A stretch of 64,000 bases of DNA from Ignavibacteriota bacterium (GTDB lineage: Bacteria; Bacteroidota; Ignavibacteria; Ignavibacteriales; Ignavibacteriaceae). Of this stretch, positions 23,148 to 33,165 are shown piece by piece. The DNA lies in NCBI GenBank assembly GCA_013285425.1, contig CP053447.1, positions 1,680,001-1,744,000 of the forward strand, given 5' to 3'. The notes beneath the pieces are model-generated. The model made no database searches, had not been told where the DNA came from, and saw only the letters and a program-made list of their open reading frames with translations. Position numbers and translations under genes: made by a program. Each line of letters starts with the position of its first letter. Position 1 is the first letter of the stretch.

Positions 23148-23663
23148 TTAATCAAATTTCTTTTTTGCTAATACTAATGCACCAATTGTTGCAGCAAGTA
23201 ATAAAAATCCTGCTGCTTCAAAAGGGACAATGTAATTTGTAAATAATTCCCTGCCAATAGATTCTATCGTACCGGCTTCAACACTTTTTGAAACATCTTG
23301 TGTAATATTTGCTGAGGGACCTGCAAAGAATATCATATAAACAAGTTGAACAAATACAACAAATGCAATTATCATAGCAAAGATTTTGGTTTTTGGATTC
23401 AACTCAAAAAGTTTCTTCTGGTTATCCGGTCTTAAGAGCATCAAAACAAACAAGAACAATATCATTATTGCCCCGGCATAAACTATAATCTGGGTTACAG
23501 CAATAAACTGAGCATTTAGAGTTATGTATAAACCAGCAAGTGCGGCAAAATTGAGAATAAGGAATAAAGCAGAGATTACCGGATTACGTCTGGTAATCAT
23601 TAAAACTGCAGTAACAGCAGCAATAATACCAAAAACAAAAAATAAAAATACTTCTAAATTCAT
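23148..23663 (-). CDS. nuoJ: NADH-quinone oxidoreductase subunit J
   Basis: The 171-residue protein has five membrane helices. The family segment containing [20 protein letters not shown] and the [20 protein letters not shown] helix with its pi-bulge Tyr-Ala-Gly-Ala motif identify NuoJ. It is first in a nuoJKLMN block. The upstream gene is asnS, so the nuoA-I genes for the peripheral arm and NuoH are not linked here. Confidence 0.95.
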   Translation of the reverse strand: MNLEVFLFFVFGIIAAVTAVLMITRRNPVISALFLILNFAALAGLYITLNAQFIAVTQIIVYAGAIMILFLFVLMLLRPDNQKKLFELNPKTKIFAMIIAFVVFVQLVYMIFFAGPSANITQDVSKSVEAGTIESIGRELFTNYIVPFEAAGFLLLAATIGALVLAKKKFD

Positions 23664-23701
23664 TTAAACTTTTCTGTTGTTTATTTAAACATTTTTAATT
23701 G

Positions 23702-24997
23702 TCAGGGTGTATTCCTGTAAATCATTCTTGGAAAAGGAATCGCCTCTCTTAAATGATCCAAACCGCAAATCCAGCTTACTGTTCTTTCAAGACCTAAACC
23801 AAAACCAGAATGAGGAACAGAGCCAAATCTTCTTAAATCAAGATACCACTCAAATGCACTTTGCGGAAGATTGTGCTCTTTGATTCTTTCCAAAAGAAAA
23901 TCAAGATTATCTTCTCTTTGGCTTCCGCCTATAATTTCTCCATATCCTTCGGGTGCAAGCACATCAACTGCAAGTGCATATTTTGGATCAGCAGGGTCCC
24001 TTTTCATATAAAATGCTTTTACCTCAGCCGGATAATGATGAACCATAACAGGTCTGTCATATTGTTCTGAAATTATTGTTTCATCAGCACCGCCTAAATC
24101 ATTACCCCATTTAAAATCTATTCCATTCTTTTTAAGAATCTCAACAGCCTCATCATAATGAACACGTGGGAAGGGACGTTTAACATTCTGTAATCTTGTT
24201 GTATCTCTTTCCAATACTTTTAATTCGTTTGCATTTTCTTTCAGCACAGTCTGAACAATATATTCCAGAAATTCCTCTGCAAGATCCATATTATCATTTA
24301 AATCATTAAAAGCTACTTCAGGTTCAACCATCCAGAATTCTGTTAAATGTCTTCTGGTTTTAGATTTTTCAGCACGAAATGTGGGACCAAAAGTATAAAC
24401 TTTTCCAAGAGCCATTGCACCGGCTTCAGCATATAGCTGTCCTGATTGAGTTAAATATGCATTACCAAGATCAAAATAAGGTGTTTCGAAAAGGGTTGAT
24501 GTTCCTTCAACAGCATTAGGAGTTAAGATTGGCGGATCCATCAAAGTAAAACCTCTGTTATCAAAAAAATCCCTGATTGCTTTTACAATCCTATGCCTTA
24601 TTTTCATGATAGCAACTTGCTTACTGGATCTTAACCAAAGATGTCTGTTGTCCAATAAAAATTCGATTCCATGGTCTTTAGGGGTAATGGGATAATCGTG
24701 GGCTTCAGATATAATTTTCAAACCGGTTGCATCAAGCTCGTATCCGCCCGGAGCTCTTGGTTCTTCCTTTACTTTCCCGTTAACTTCTATTGATGATTCC
24801 TGACCGATTTTATCAGCCATATCAAAAACTTCTGGTGAAAGATTGCCCTTAAAGTAAACACACTGTAAATAGCCTGAGCCGTCACGAAGGATAATAAACT
24901 TTATTTTACCGCTTGAACGTTTATTGAATAACCAACCTTTAAGCGTTACTTCCTGCCCTACAAAATTTCCTAAATCGCTTATTCTGATTTTCTGCAT
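23702..24997 (-). CDS. asnS: Asparagine-tRNA ligase
   Basis: A class IIb aminoacyl-tRNA synthetase of 431 residues. It has an N-terminal OB-fold anticodon-binding domain (about 1-110) and a catalytic domain with motif 2 ([19 protein letters not shown]) and motif 3 ([10 protein letters not shown]). The [11 protein letters not shown] segment and lack of the AspRS insertion favour AsnRS over AspRS. Presence of AsnRS implies direct tRNA-Asn charging. It is upstream of nuoJ by 38 bp. Confidence 0.95.
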   Translation of the reverse strand: MQKIRISDLGNFVGQEVTLKGWLFNKRSSGKIKFIILRDGSGYLQCVYFKGNLSPEVFDMADKIGQESSIEVNGKVKEEPRAPGGYELDATGLKIISEAHDYPITPKDHGIEFLLDNRHLWLRSSKQVAIMKIRHRIVKAIRDFFDNRGFTLMDPPILTPNAVEGTSTLFETPYFDLGNAYLTQSGQLYAEAGAMALGKVYTFGPTFRAEKSKTRRHLTEFWMVEPEVAFNDLNDNMDLAEEFLEYIVQTVLKENANELKVLERDTTRLQNVKRPFPRVHYDEAVEILKKNGIDFKWGNDLGGADETIISEQYDRPVMVHHYPAEVKAFYMKRDPADPKYALAVDVLAPEGYGEIIGGSQREDNLDFLLERIKEHNLPQSAFEWYLDLRRFGSVPHSGFGLGLERTVSWICGLDHLREAIPFPRMIYRNTP

Positions 24998-25232
24998 TAA
25001 CTCTGCTTAATTCCTTTGAAAATTGTTTCAAATATAAAGAGTGCTGCAAAAAAAACCAATCTAAGCTATGGGATAAAGAATCAAATTAAATTTGTAAAAC
25101 ACGATATTAATTATTACAGTTAACCAATTGCTTATTCACTTCAAAACTCAAGTGTTCATCCACGAAATTATTTTATGAATTTCTAAATATTTGGGATTTT
25201 TAGATATATTGTAAAATATATTTTTAATCTTT

Positions 25233-27269
25233 ATGGAAATCGATAATTCAGATATAGTTTTAGTTACACAAAAAAATAAAGAACCCGGGTTTAACGGAAG
25301 TTTTGATTTAAAAAAGCCAAAGCGAAGTTACTTCCTAAAAAATACAGCAATTAGTCTATTAATTTATACTATTACATTTTTTGTTTGGTATTACTTTAAG
25401 AGAAACACAATTCTACTGGATCCTGAATATCAGTCTCTTTTTGCTTACTATCTGATATCTTTATTTTTTTCTTCTATAATTGCTAATAAAGCATTTCTAA
25501 CGAGAGAACATGAGTATTCCCAATCATTACGAAAAATCTATATATCAATTATTTTAAGTCTTGGAGCACTTTCATTCTTTCTTTTACAGATAAATGCTGA
25601 AAATCTTTCAAGATATGTAATACTTGGCTCAATGCTAACTGGTGCAGCAGCAGAGAGTGTGTATTTTTATTTTGTTTCTTACAACAAGGGAATTAAAAAG
25701 ATAATAGATAGAAATCCTGTTGCCTGGAAATATACGATACCTGATTTTATTCTCTTAACTCTCTCGATTTACTTTTTTATAGTTAATAAAATCGGGATTC
25801 AAAAAATTAATGAAAGGCATCTGATAGTTTTAATTCTAATATATCTTAGCTGGTTTTTTGCAGCACTTTTTACACATAAATTTAATCCCTTAAAACAATC
25901 TTCAAACAACTGGTCAGCAGCCGGTCTGCAAATAAAATTTTATCTTCTGATATTATCTATCATTACACTGGCAGTATTTACTGTTAATATTAAAAGTGAA
26001 TACTGGGCTTATTTCATTCAAGCAGTTTCTATTTATTCAGGTGTGTCATTTGTGATGTTTCTGTTTTTATATGTTAGAAAATTACCTTATCCAACAGATG
26101 AAGTTGCCAATATTTTTCTAAAAACATTTGAAATAGGAAATCCGGCTATCTCTTCTTATAAGAAATCTTATTTGGGCAAGTACAGACTAATAAACAGCCA
26201 GCCATACGAATCCGTTCTAAAACAAAAATTCCAATTTCAATATTTTAAGGATTTCCCGGAAGTATTTGACTTCTTGGAAAGAGAAATTGAACTTAAAGCA
26301 TTTGATGCAAATAAAACTTTGGTGATAAGGTCTGCAGATAAATACAATATCGATGTTCTGGATAATTCATCAATGGAACTGATTGTCAATCTGCACGAAC
26401 TTAATGATCTTCGGAGGATTAATGATTACTTTAGATTAGTTAACCAAAAATTAGTTAAAAATGGTGTTTATTTAGGCTGCGTAATACCAATCAAAAATCA
26501 TTATAAAAGTTTTCAAAAAAAGTATCCTTTCTTAGTTGCCAATATTTTTTATCTGATTGATTTTATCTGGAAAAGAGTATTTCCGAAACTGCCTGTTCTA
26601 AGGAAAGTTTATTTTTATCTTTCAAAAGGCAGGAACAGAGTAATTTCGCTTGCTGAAACTTTGGGCAGATTGGTTTATTGCGGTTTCGGAATTCTCGATA
26701 TGACTGAGATAAATAATTTGATTTACTTTGCAGTAAGAAAAGTTAAAGAGCCATCAACCGATAAAAATCCTTCTTACAGTATGGTTTTTAAGATGAGAAG
26801 AATTGGTAAAGAAGGTAAACAAATATTTGTTTATAAAATCAGAACAATGCACCCTTATTCTGAATATCTGCAAGAGTTCGTTTATAACCAAAATAATCTT
26901 TCCGAAGGAGGCAAGTTTAAAAATGATTTTAGAATCTCAAGCTGGGGTAAGTTTTTAAGAAAGTTTTGGATTGATGAACTTCCGATGTTTGTTAATTTGT
27001 TTAAGCGTGAAATGAAACTTGTTGGCGTTCGACCTGTTAGTCCACATTATTTGTCGTTGTATTCTCCGGAGTTTCAGCAAAGAAGGAAAAAATATAAGCC
27101 TGGTTTAGTCCCGCCATTTTATGCTGATTTACCGACTACAATAGAAGAAATAGAAGCTTCTGAAAAAAAGTATTTAGATCTATTTGATAAAAACCCGATT
27201 AAAACTGATATAATATATTTTATTAAAATTGCCGTAAATATTGTATTCAAGCGGAAAAGAAGTTCATAA
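25233..27269 (+). CDS. Membrane-bound polyprenyl-phosphate sugar transferase (bacterial sugar transferase family)
   Basis: The 678-residue protein has about eight N-terminal membrane helices (residues 30-280) and a soluble middle section. The C-terminal bacterial sugar-transferase domain carries MRRIGKEGKQIFVYKIRTMH, RKFWIDELPMFVNLFKREMKLVGVRPVS and KYKPGLVPPFYADLP. Such enzymes transfer a sugar-1-phosphate to undecaprenyl phosphate and start capsule, exopolysaccharide or O-unit synthesis. The membrane anchor and soluble linker are unlike the common WbaP layout, so it may be a lineage-specific variant. The Wzi-like gene follows at about 100 bp, which supports a surface-polysaccharide role. 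Confidence 0.83.
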   Translation: MEIDNSDIVLVTQKNKEPGFNGSFDLKKPKRSYFLKNTAISLLIYTITFFVWYYFKRNTILLDPEYQSLFAYYLISLFFSSIIANKAFLTREHEYSQSLRKIYISIILSLGALSFFLLQINAENLSRYVILGSMLTGAAAESVYFYFVSYNKGIKKIIDRNPVAWKYTIPDFILLTLSIYFFIVNKIGIQKINERHLIVLILIYLSWFFAALFTHKFNPLKQSSNNWSAAGLQIKFYLLILSIITLAVFTVNIKSEYWAYFIQAVSIYSGVSFVMFLFLYVRKLPYPTDEVANIFLKTFEIGNPAISSYKKSYLGKYRLINSQPYESVLKQKFQFQYFKDFPEVFDFLEREIELKAFDANKTLVIRSADKYNIDVLDNSSMELIVNLHELNDLRRINDYFRLVNQKLVKNGVYLGCVIPIKNHYKSFQKKYPFLVANIFYLIDFIWKRVFPKLPVLRKVYFYLSKGRNRVISLAETLGRLVYCGFGILDMTEINNLIYFAVRKVKEPSTDKNPSYSMVFKMRRIGKEGKQIFVYKIRTMHPYSEYLQEFVYNQNNLSEGGKFKNDFRISSWGKFLRKFWIDELPMFVNLFKREMKLVGVRPVSPHYLSLYSPEFQQRRKKYKPGLVPPFYADLPTTIEEIEASEKKYLDLFDKNPIKTDIIYFIKIAVNIVFKRKRSS

Positions 27270-27372
27270 GAATTACTAATCATTTAACAGTTTGTTTAAT
27301 TCAAATATTTATTAGCGTATGATATTATATCGGTTTAGAATCAGTAATTTTAATCCACAATATAATTATTAA

Positions 27373-29097
27373 GTGAAACCATTGCATTCTCAGAAAAATT
27401 CTTTCAGATACTTACAACTCTTAACCGGACTTTTATTTTTTTCAGTCTCTGTTTTTCAAAATTCTTCTGATATCTATTCGCAGGTTGTTAATGTATCCGT
27501 TGATAATGGAATTTATGATTTTCTGGAAAAAATGAATTTAAAAGGTTTAATAAGACTTGATGATGAAGTAAAACCATTTTCCAGAAATTATATTGCCGGT
27601 AAAATTATTGAAGCTGTAAATCTGATCGCTGAAAAAGAATCTGTACTAAATAGTCTGGAAATTGAAGAGTTAAAATTTTATAGCCGCGAATACAAATTTG
27701 AAATTGATTTCCTATTAAGTTCATCATTATCAATACAGAGCAGCTATGTAATGAATTTCTTTTCTGATCTAAATGAAAGATGGTATTTACTTGGTTATAG
27801 TGATTCTCTCTTTAATATTAAATTTTCACCGATTGCTTCTTATGGAATATCGGCTGCAAATAAGTTATCAGGTCATTCACGTTCTATTGGGATCTCTACT
27901 TATGGAAGTTACTCTGATTGGTTCGGTTTTAGTTTTGATCTTAGGGATAAAGGAGAGTTTGGTGATAATGTGGATAAGAAAAAATACTTCTCCCCGCTGC
28001 GGGGTGCCTGGACAAAAGGTGCACCAAATGGTATCGAATATTCCGATGTTAAAGGCAGTATAAATTTTAACTGGAAGTGGGGCAGCATTTCGTTGATTAA
28101 AGATTATATGCAATGGGGGCACGGTAAATTCGGACAACTAATATTATCAGATAAATCTCCATCTTATCCTCACATTCGGTTACAATTAAAACCTGTTGAA
28201 TGGCTGAGATTTTCATATATACATGGCTGGTTAAGCTCTCAGATATATGATTCAGCTTATTTTTACAATTCTTATCCTGGTTCTATCAGCCAAACACTTA
28301 TTAAAAGTTATATCCCTAAATACATTGCTGCAAACATCGTAACATTATCTCCATTGCAATGGCTTGATGTATCTGCCGGAAATGCAGTTATTTACGGAGG
28401 AGAATTAAGACCTGAGTTTTTCTTACCATTTATGTTCTACAAATTTCTTGATCATAACTCCGGAAGAGGTGATGTTAACGACGCAAACGGAGTAATGTAT
28501 TTTGATATCGCCGTAAAATATCCTGTTAATTTCAAATGGTATTCTACTTTATTAATTGATGTAACTGAAATTAGAAATATTCTTGATAATGATTTCAGAA
28601 ATACTTGGATTGGGTTTACTCTCGGAGGAAAATCCATAGACCTTATAATTGATAATCTTGATTTATCAATTGAATATACGCGAATAAATCCCTGGGTATA
28701 TGAACATAAAAATGAAGTAACAAATTATAAGCATTTAAAATACCCGCTTGGTCATTGGTTAGGGCAAAACGCTGATCAATTCCGGATTCAATTTGATTTC
28801 CAACTATTGCGCGGATTGAAATTTAAACTTTATAATGAGTATATTAGAAAAGGCGGATTGGAAGAAATATACTATGCTTATTCAGGAATGAAAATAATCG
28901 ATTTACCATTCCTTTATCCGCCATTAAGAACTGAAAACAGATTGGGCTTTGAATTTATATACGAATATTTACACGATCTTATTCTAAAAGGATCTTATGT
29001 CTATTCTGATATCAATGATCAGGAAGCTGCCCGAGAACCTGTTTTTATGATTGGGTCAAAAAATTCATATTCAATTACATTATTTTACGGACTATAA
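27373..29097 (+). CDS. Capsule assembly Wzi-family outer-membrane beta-barrel protein
   Basis: The 574-residue protein starts at GTG and has a signal peptide. It has many alternating aromatic beta strands, with KGAPNGIEYSDVKGSINFNW, SLIKDYMQWGHGKFGQLILS and SYPHIRLQLKPVEWLRFSYI resembling the Wzi/LPS-assembly barrel family. In the founder, Wzi is a lectin-like barrel that attaches group 1 capsule to the cell surface. The upstream sugar transferase and downstream OmpA gene fit an envelope role. Family assignment is from motif recall and moderately sure. Confidence 0.72.
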   Translation: MKPLHSQKNSFRYLQLLTGLLFFSVSVFQNSSDIYSQVVNVSVDNGIYDFLEKMNLKGLIRLDDEVKPFSRNYIAGKIIEAVNLIAEKESVLNSLEIEELKFYSREYKFEIDFLLSSSLSIQSSYVMNFFSDLNERWYLLGYSDSLFNIKFSPIASYGISAANKLSGHSRSIGISTYGSYSDWFGFSFDLRDKGEFGDNVDKKKYFSPLRGAWTKGAPNGIEYSDVKGSINFNWKWGSISLIKDYMQWGHGKFGQLILSDKSPSYPHIRLQLKPVEWLRFSYIHGWLSSQIYDSAYFYNSYPGSISQTLIKSYIPKYIAANIVTLSPLQWLDVSAGNAVIYGGELRPEFFLPFMFYKFLDHNSGRGDVNDANGVMYFDIAVKYPVNFKWYSTLLIDVTEIRNILDNDFRNTWIGFTLGGKSIDLIIDNLDLSIEYTRINPWVYEHKNEVTNYKHLKYPLGHWLGQNADQFRIQFDFQLLRGLKFKLYNEYIRKGGLEEIYYAYSGMKIIDLPFLYPPLRTENRLGFEFIYEYLHDLILKGSYVYSDINDQEAAREPVFMIGSKNSYSITLFYGL

Positions 29098-29132
29098 TTT
29101 TCACTATTGCCTTAATTACAGAGGAGAATAAA

Positions 29133-30848
29133 ATGAGAAGTGTTTTACTGATTATATTCTTTGTGATTTTAACTTTAAATATCACGCCTCAACAACGTTA
29201 TGAACCTAAAATCTTTCATCCCTTTTCAAACAAGTTTGTACTCTCAGCGGATGGAGGAATTACTTACAGCAGAACTGATTTCAAAAAAAATGGAATAGAT
29301 TTTCTTACAAGGGCTTCACTCGGTTACTATTTTTCAACTCTCTCTCCAGCAACTTTTGGTTTTGAAATAACTGGTACTGCTGGTTACATAACAGGAGAAG
29401 GCGGTGCAAGTTCAAGCTTGCCAACTGCTAATTACAGAACCCTGATTTATTCATTTGGAGCAGGTTCATCCTTTAACTATGCATTAGGCAAATCATTTAT
29501 ACCATACCTCTTTGGCGGTATATCATACTTTTATTTTGAGCCAAAGGATAAAAACGGTAGCGCACTGATTCCTTCTATACAATCTTTCAGTCCTCATAAA
29601 ATGATGTTAACTGGAGAGTTCGGTACAAAAATTCTTTTTAGTGATTATCTGGGAATGAAACTAGCCGCAGGTGTTAATTACATTAATTCAGATTTGCTTG
29701 ATGGATATCAATTAGGCACAGATAAGGATATTTATTTTCATGCTCTAGCCGGTTTAACATTTTATTTTGGCGGAATAAAAGATACAGATGGCGATGGAGT
29801 CAGAGATGAATATGATTTATGTCCTGATACTCCTCCGTTTGTAATTGTTGACGAATTCGGATGTCCCGTGGATTCAGATAAAGATGGAGTACCTGACTAT
29901 TTAGATGAATGTCCTAATACTCCAGTAAATATTCCGGTTAATGAAAAGGGCTGTCCTGTTGATTCTGATCAGGATGGTGTACCTGATTATAAAGACCTTT
30001 GTCCGGACACTCCGAAAGGAGTAAAAGTAGATGACAGAGGCTGCCCGGAAGATTCTGATGGTGATGGAGTTCCTGATTACAAAGACCTTTGTCCGAATAC
30101 ACCAGTTGGAACAGAAGTAAATAAATGGGGATGTCCGATTGATGAGAAAGTTTATGAACCAATAAAAAAAACTGAATTCATTTTAAGCGGTGCAGTAAAT
30201 TTTGAGACCGGTAAAGCAAATTTGCTTAACTCAGCATATTCTGAACTGCAAAAAGTTCTTAAAGTTATGATTGATTATCCTGATACAAAATGGAAGATTG
30301 AAGGACATACAGATAATACCGGCAGATATGATAAAAATTTAGAACTGTCAAAACAGAGAGCGGAATCTGTTTACAATTATTTTATTGCCAACGGAATTGA
30401 TAACTCAAGATTATTTACTGCCGGCTACTCATCAGATTATCCAATTGCAGATAATAATACGGAAACAGGCAGGGCACTTAACAGAAGAGTTGCAATTGTA
30501 CTTATCGATAATAAAGAAGGAAGCTTCGATAATACTGATATCAAACCATCAGATAAACAAAAACAAGCTGACTTTACTTCATCAAGAGTTTACAATCCAT
30601 CCGTTGAGCGTAATGTTGGCAAAATGGTTTTTACAGATGGATATCTGTATTGTTATCAGGTCTCATCATTCAGAAATAAGATAAAAGCTGAAAGCGAATC
30701 TTCTGAATTAAAGACAAAGGGTTTCAATTCTTTTGTAGTTATTGCAAACTCACCTGATCTTGACGGCACCTGGTACAGAGTAAGAGTCGGATATTTTAAC
30801 ACTCTTGAAGAAGCTTTAAAGAACCGCAGCTTGTTGATTAAAAATTAA
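29133..30848 (+). CDS. OmpA-family protein with TSP type 3 repeats and a C-terminal SPOR domain
   Basis: Domains in order: a signal peptide, an N-terminal beta-barrel (about 25-210), four thrombospondin type 3 calcium-binding repeats of the DSDGDGVPDYKDLCPNTP type (about 215-335), an OmpA-like peptidoglycan-binding domain with KIEGHTDNTGRYDKNLELSK and GRALNRRV, and finally a SPOR domain of about 75 residues (YCYQVSSFRNKIKAES to VGYFNTLEEAL). The OmpA domain binds meso-DAP and SPOR binds denuded glycan, so this protein should tie the outer membrane to the wall. GAGGAGAATAAA precedes the ATG. The combination of OmpA and SPOR in one chain is notable. Confidence 0.9.
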   Translation: MRSVLLIIFFVILTLNITPQQRYEPKIFHPFSNKFVLSADGGITYSRTDFKKNGIDFLTRASLGYYFSTLSPATFGFEITGTAGYITGEGGASSSLPTANYRTLIYSFGAGSSFNYALGKSFIPYLFGGISYFYFEPKDKNGSALIPSIQSFSPHKMMLTGEFGTKILFSDYLGMKLAAGVNYINSDLLDGYQLGTDKDIYFHALAGLTFYFGGIKDTDGDGVRDEYDLCPDTPPFVIVDEFGCPVDSDKDGVPDYLDECPNTPVNIPVNEKGCPVDSDQDGVPDYKDLCPDTPKGVKVDDRGCPEDSDGDGVPDYKDLCPNTPVGTEVNKWGCPIDEKVYEPIKKTEFILSGAVNFETGKANLLNSAYSELQKVLKVMIDYPDTKWKIEGHTDNTGRYDKNLELSKQRAESVYNYFIANGIDNSRLFTAGYSSDYPIADNNTETGRALNRRVAIVLIDNKEGSFDNTDIKPSDKQKQADFTSSRVYNPSVERNVGKMVFTDGYLYCYQVSSFRNKIKAESESSELKTKGFNSFVVIANSPDLDGTWYRVRVGYFNTLEEALKNRSLLIKN

Positions 30849-30851
30849 TTG

Positions 30852-30886
30852 TTTTATCAGGCTGAGATATCGGCTGATAAAATAAT
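30852..30886 (+). terminator. Possible terminator after the OmpA-SPOR gene
   Basis: TTTTATCAG pairs with CTGATAAAA across a loop of 13 bases, 3 bases after the stop codon. The stem is AT-rich and the following T run is weak, so this is tentative. Confidence 0.4.
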
Positions 30887-30936
30887 TTAACTTGATTACC
30901 AAAATATTTTGAGATTTGGTTATTATAAATCTGTAT

Positions 30937-31590
30937 TTACATTTTATCCAGTGATAAATATTTTTTTAAATCATTTAGATCTTCAAATACTTTATCGTGC
31001 TTCAATATCAATTTCTCTTTTACCTGATGACCATTAGCAATCAGCACACAATCAACACCCATAGCATTTGCAACTTCTGCATCGTGTAAAGTATCACCAA
31101 TAAATAATATTTCATCACCCGGCAGATTAATCTTTTCAATCAGCTTTAATCCAATATTTACTTTACTACCGGCATAAATATTATCTAAACCATTTACATA
31201 GTCGAAATACTTTGTTAAACCATAATGATCTAAAATCTTAACAAGATTTTCGTGTAAATATGCAGAAAGGACAGATTGAGTAATACCTTTCTTATGAATT
31301 AAACTGAGAACTTCAACAGCATGATTAAATAAACTGCAGGTAAGTTTTTTCGATTCATATTCATCAATAAAATTTCTGCCAAGAATTTCAAAAGAAGTTT
31401 TTGAAAAATCTAATCCCGCAGCAACATAATAATCCTGCACCGGAAAAGTAAAAATCTCCCTGTATTTTTGTAAAGATAATTTTGGCAAATCATTATCTGA
31501 GAGAATATTGTTAATAATATTTTTACTATAATCAACATCATTCAACAAAGTTCCGTTCCAATCCCAGATTATATGTTTATAGTTATTCAT
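30937..31590 (-). CDS. HAD-family hydrolase (phosphoglycolate phosphatase-like)
   Basis: The 217-residue protein carries HAD motif I as IIWDWNGTLLND, with the nucleophile at D10. The second position is Asn12 rather than the usual Asp, a variant seen in a subgroup that writes DWNGTL. Motif II is SVLSAY-like, and motif IV is ILFIGDTLHDAEVA. Substrate unknown; likely a small phosphate ester. Its start overlaps the Nudix gene by 8 bp, so the two are translated together. Confidence 0.85.
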   Translation of the reverse strand: MNNYKHIIWDWNGTLLNDVDYSKNIINNILSDNDLPKLSLQKYREIFTFPVQDYYVAAGLDFSKTSFEILGRNFIDEYESKKLTCSLFNHAVEVLSLIHKKGITQSVLSAYLHENLVKILDHYGLTKYFDYVNGLDNIYAGSKVNIGLKLIEKINLPGDEILFIGDTLHDAEVANAMGVDCVLIANGHQVKEKLILKHDKVFEDLNDLKKYLSLDKM

Positions 31591-32251
31591 TATTAGTGGA
31601 TTTTAATTTATTAATTAATTCATAAACTAACTCTGCTGTTATACCCCAGATTATCTCCTCGCTGTTTTTATACACAAGTACACGATGTTTACCATTAGTC
31701 CAAGGCAAAGCATAACGTTCAGGTAATCCAAGATCTTTAACCGGAAGCAGTTCTAATTTATCCCCATTATCATTAACCGTACTTGGATGTAATTCAACAC
31801 GAGTGAAAAACTCAAGTGGATTTGCTTGCATAAAGAAATCTATTGGCAGAACAAATATTCTATCTACTTCTTTTTTATCAATATTTAATTGCTTAAGTGA
31901 GCTAATATTAAGCTTACCGATAAATGCTTCAACAATAACCCCCATTGGCCCGAAAAAAGTACCAAGTTTACCAAGAATACGAATTTTCTTTTTTTCAATT
32001 CCAAGCTCTTCACAAGTTTCTCTTAAAGCTGTTGAAAGGAAGTTATTATCCCTTCTATTTTCATAATGTCCGCCCGGAAAACTAACCTCACCTGGTTGTC
32101 TTACTTTTTGAGACCGTTTTTGAAAAAGTAAATATTCTATACCATTCAAATTAACGATTGGTATTAAAACTGCTGAATTCAAATACCTTTCCCGTCCGAT
32201 AATTACTGGTTCCTTAGATATTTTTTTAGATATGAGTGTAGAATACTTCAA
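31583..32251 (-). CDS. Nudix hydrolase, CoA pyrophosphatase-like
   Basis: The 222-residue protein has EYLLFQKRSQKVRQPGEVSFPGGHYENR followed by a Nudix box ending RETCEELGI. The PGxVSFPGG extension before the box is characteristic of CoA pyrophosphatases (NudL/YeaB group), which cleave CoA to 3',5'-ADP and phosphopantetheine. TTG start. The Nudix gene precedes the HAD hydrolase, an arrangement that suggests a shared housecleaning role. Confidence 0.83.
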   Translation of the reverse strand: MKYSTLISKKISKEPVIIGRERYLNSAVLIPIVNLNGIEYLLFQKRSQKVRQPGEVSFPGGHYENRRDNNFLSTALRETCEELGIEKKKIRILGKLGTFFGPMGVIVEAFIGKLNISSLKQLNIDKKEVDRIFVLPIDFFMQANPLEFFTRVELHPSTVNDNGDKLELLPVKDLGLPERYALPWTNGKHRVLVYKNSEEIIWGITAELVYELINKLKSTNNE

Positions 32252-32407
32252 TTTGATAATTATGTTTTGATATACTTTTAAAAAATCAGTATAAGTTTTT
32301 TAAGTCGGGAATAAATTAGCAATTTCAACAGTTGATTATTTCAGATTATTGTTCCTGAATCAAATTAAGATAATCATTACACAAATTATTCAAAAAATCC
32401 TTTTAAT

Positions 32408-32447
32408 AAAAACAAAAGGCTGAAATCATCAGACTTTCAGCCTTTGT
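32408..32447 (-). terminator. Terminator after tRNA(CAU)
   Basis: On the minus strand AAAGGCTGAAA pairs with TTTCAGCCTTT around a nine-base loop, followed by TGTTTTTATT. It lies 4 bases after the tRNA 3' end, so it should end the tRNA transcript. Confidence 0.85.
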
Positions 32448-32450
32448 AAG

Positions 32451-32524
32451 TGGGCCCAGATGGACTTGAACCACCGACCCTCTGATTATGAGTCAGATGC
32501 TCTAACCAACTGAGCTATGGGCCC
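32451..32524 (-). tRNA. tRNA with CAU anticodon (Met or Ile2)
   Basis: The 74-base gene folds fully. The acceptor GGGCCCA pairs with TGGGCCC, the D arm is GCTC/GAGC, the anticodon stem CTGAC-loop-has CAT at 34-36 followed by AA, and the T arm is GGTGG TTCAAGT CCATC with one weak pair. CCA is not encoded. CAU is used by elongator Met, initiator Met and the lysidine-modified Ile2. The first pair is a normal G-C, so it is not the typical initiator. Choosing between elongator Met and Ile2 needs a classifier such as TFAM. Confidence 0.93.
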
Positions 32525-32590
32525 AAATTTTAAGCGCACAAAAATAACGTATTATCTTTCTTAAATCAAGCAGATGTTATTGAGATGATT

Positions 32591-33121
32591 TTACTTTTTA
32601 GAAACTAAAATGGAATCAATTAATTTATCTTCTTTATAGGTTCTGATGGTTATTGGAGTTCCTGTTGAGTCGTAACTTTTCCACTTACCGTCTCTTTTAC
32701 CGTCAATATAAATACCTTCCTCGATAATTTTACCATTGGGATGATACCATTCCCAGTTTCCTGATGGTATATCATCCACATAATGCCCGATTGTTTCTAA
32801 AGTTCCATCTGGTCTGTAATATTTCCATTTACCAACATTTTTATTGTTTGACATTTTCCCAATCATTTCAATATTCTTGTTTGGGAAATAAACAATAAAA
32901 TCTCCTTCTTTGATTCCGTCAACCACATCATACTCTACATAATACTCCAATGCTTTTGACTTATTTCTGCCGGTAAAAGGAATCTGCGAAGTTGAATCGG
33001 GATACAAAAGTCCATCGCGCAATACAAGCGGAGTTGTTTTACCATCCACAGGTTTAGCTATTTTATTATCACAACTATAAAATGCAATAGCTGCTATTAA
33101 AAGAATTATTAGGTTTTTCAA
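32591..33121 (-). CDS. MORN-repeat lipoprotein (YwqK-like)
   Basis: The 176-residue protein begins with a lipoprotein signal (ILLIAAIAFYSC, lipobox cysteine near residue 16). It then has several MORN_2-type repeats: KYYRPDGTLETIGHYVDD, EWYHPNGKIIEEGIYIDG and KSYDSTGTPITIRTYKED, each with a G-x-W-x-x-Y-x-x-G pattern. These repeats occur in antitoxin-like YwqK proteins and in many Bacteroidota surface lipoproteins. No toxin is adjacent. TTG start. The HIT gene precedes it by 44 bp. Confidence 0.8.
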   Translation of the reverse strand: MKNLIILLIAAIAFYSCDNKIAKPVDGKTTPLVLRDGLLYPDSTSQIPFTGRNKSKALEYYVEYDVVDGIKEGDFIVYFPNKNIEMIGKMSNNKNVGKWKYYRPDGTLETIGHYVDDIPSGNWEWYHPNGKIIEEGIYIDGKRDGKWKSYDSTGTPITIRTYKEDKLIDSILVSKK

Positions 33122-33165
33122 GTTACTTCCGAAATTATTTTTAATTAAGAGATTACCGGATTATT

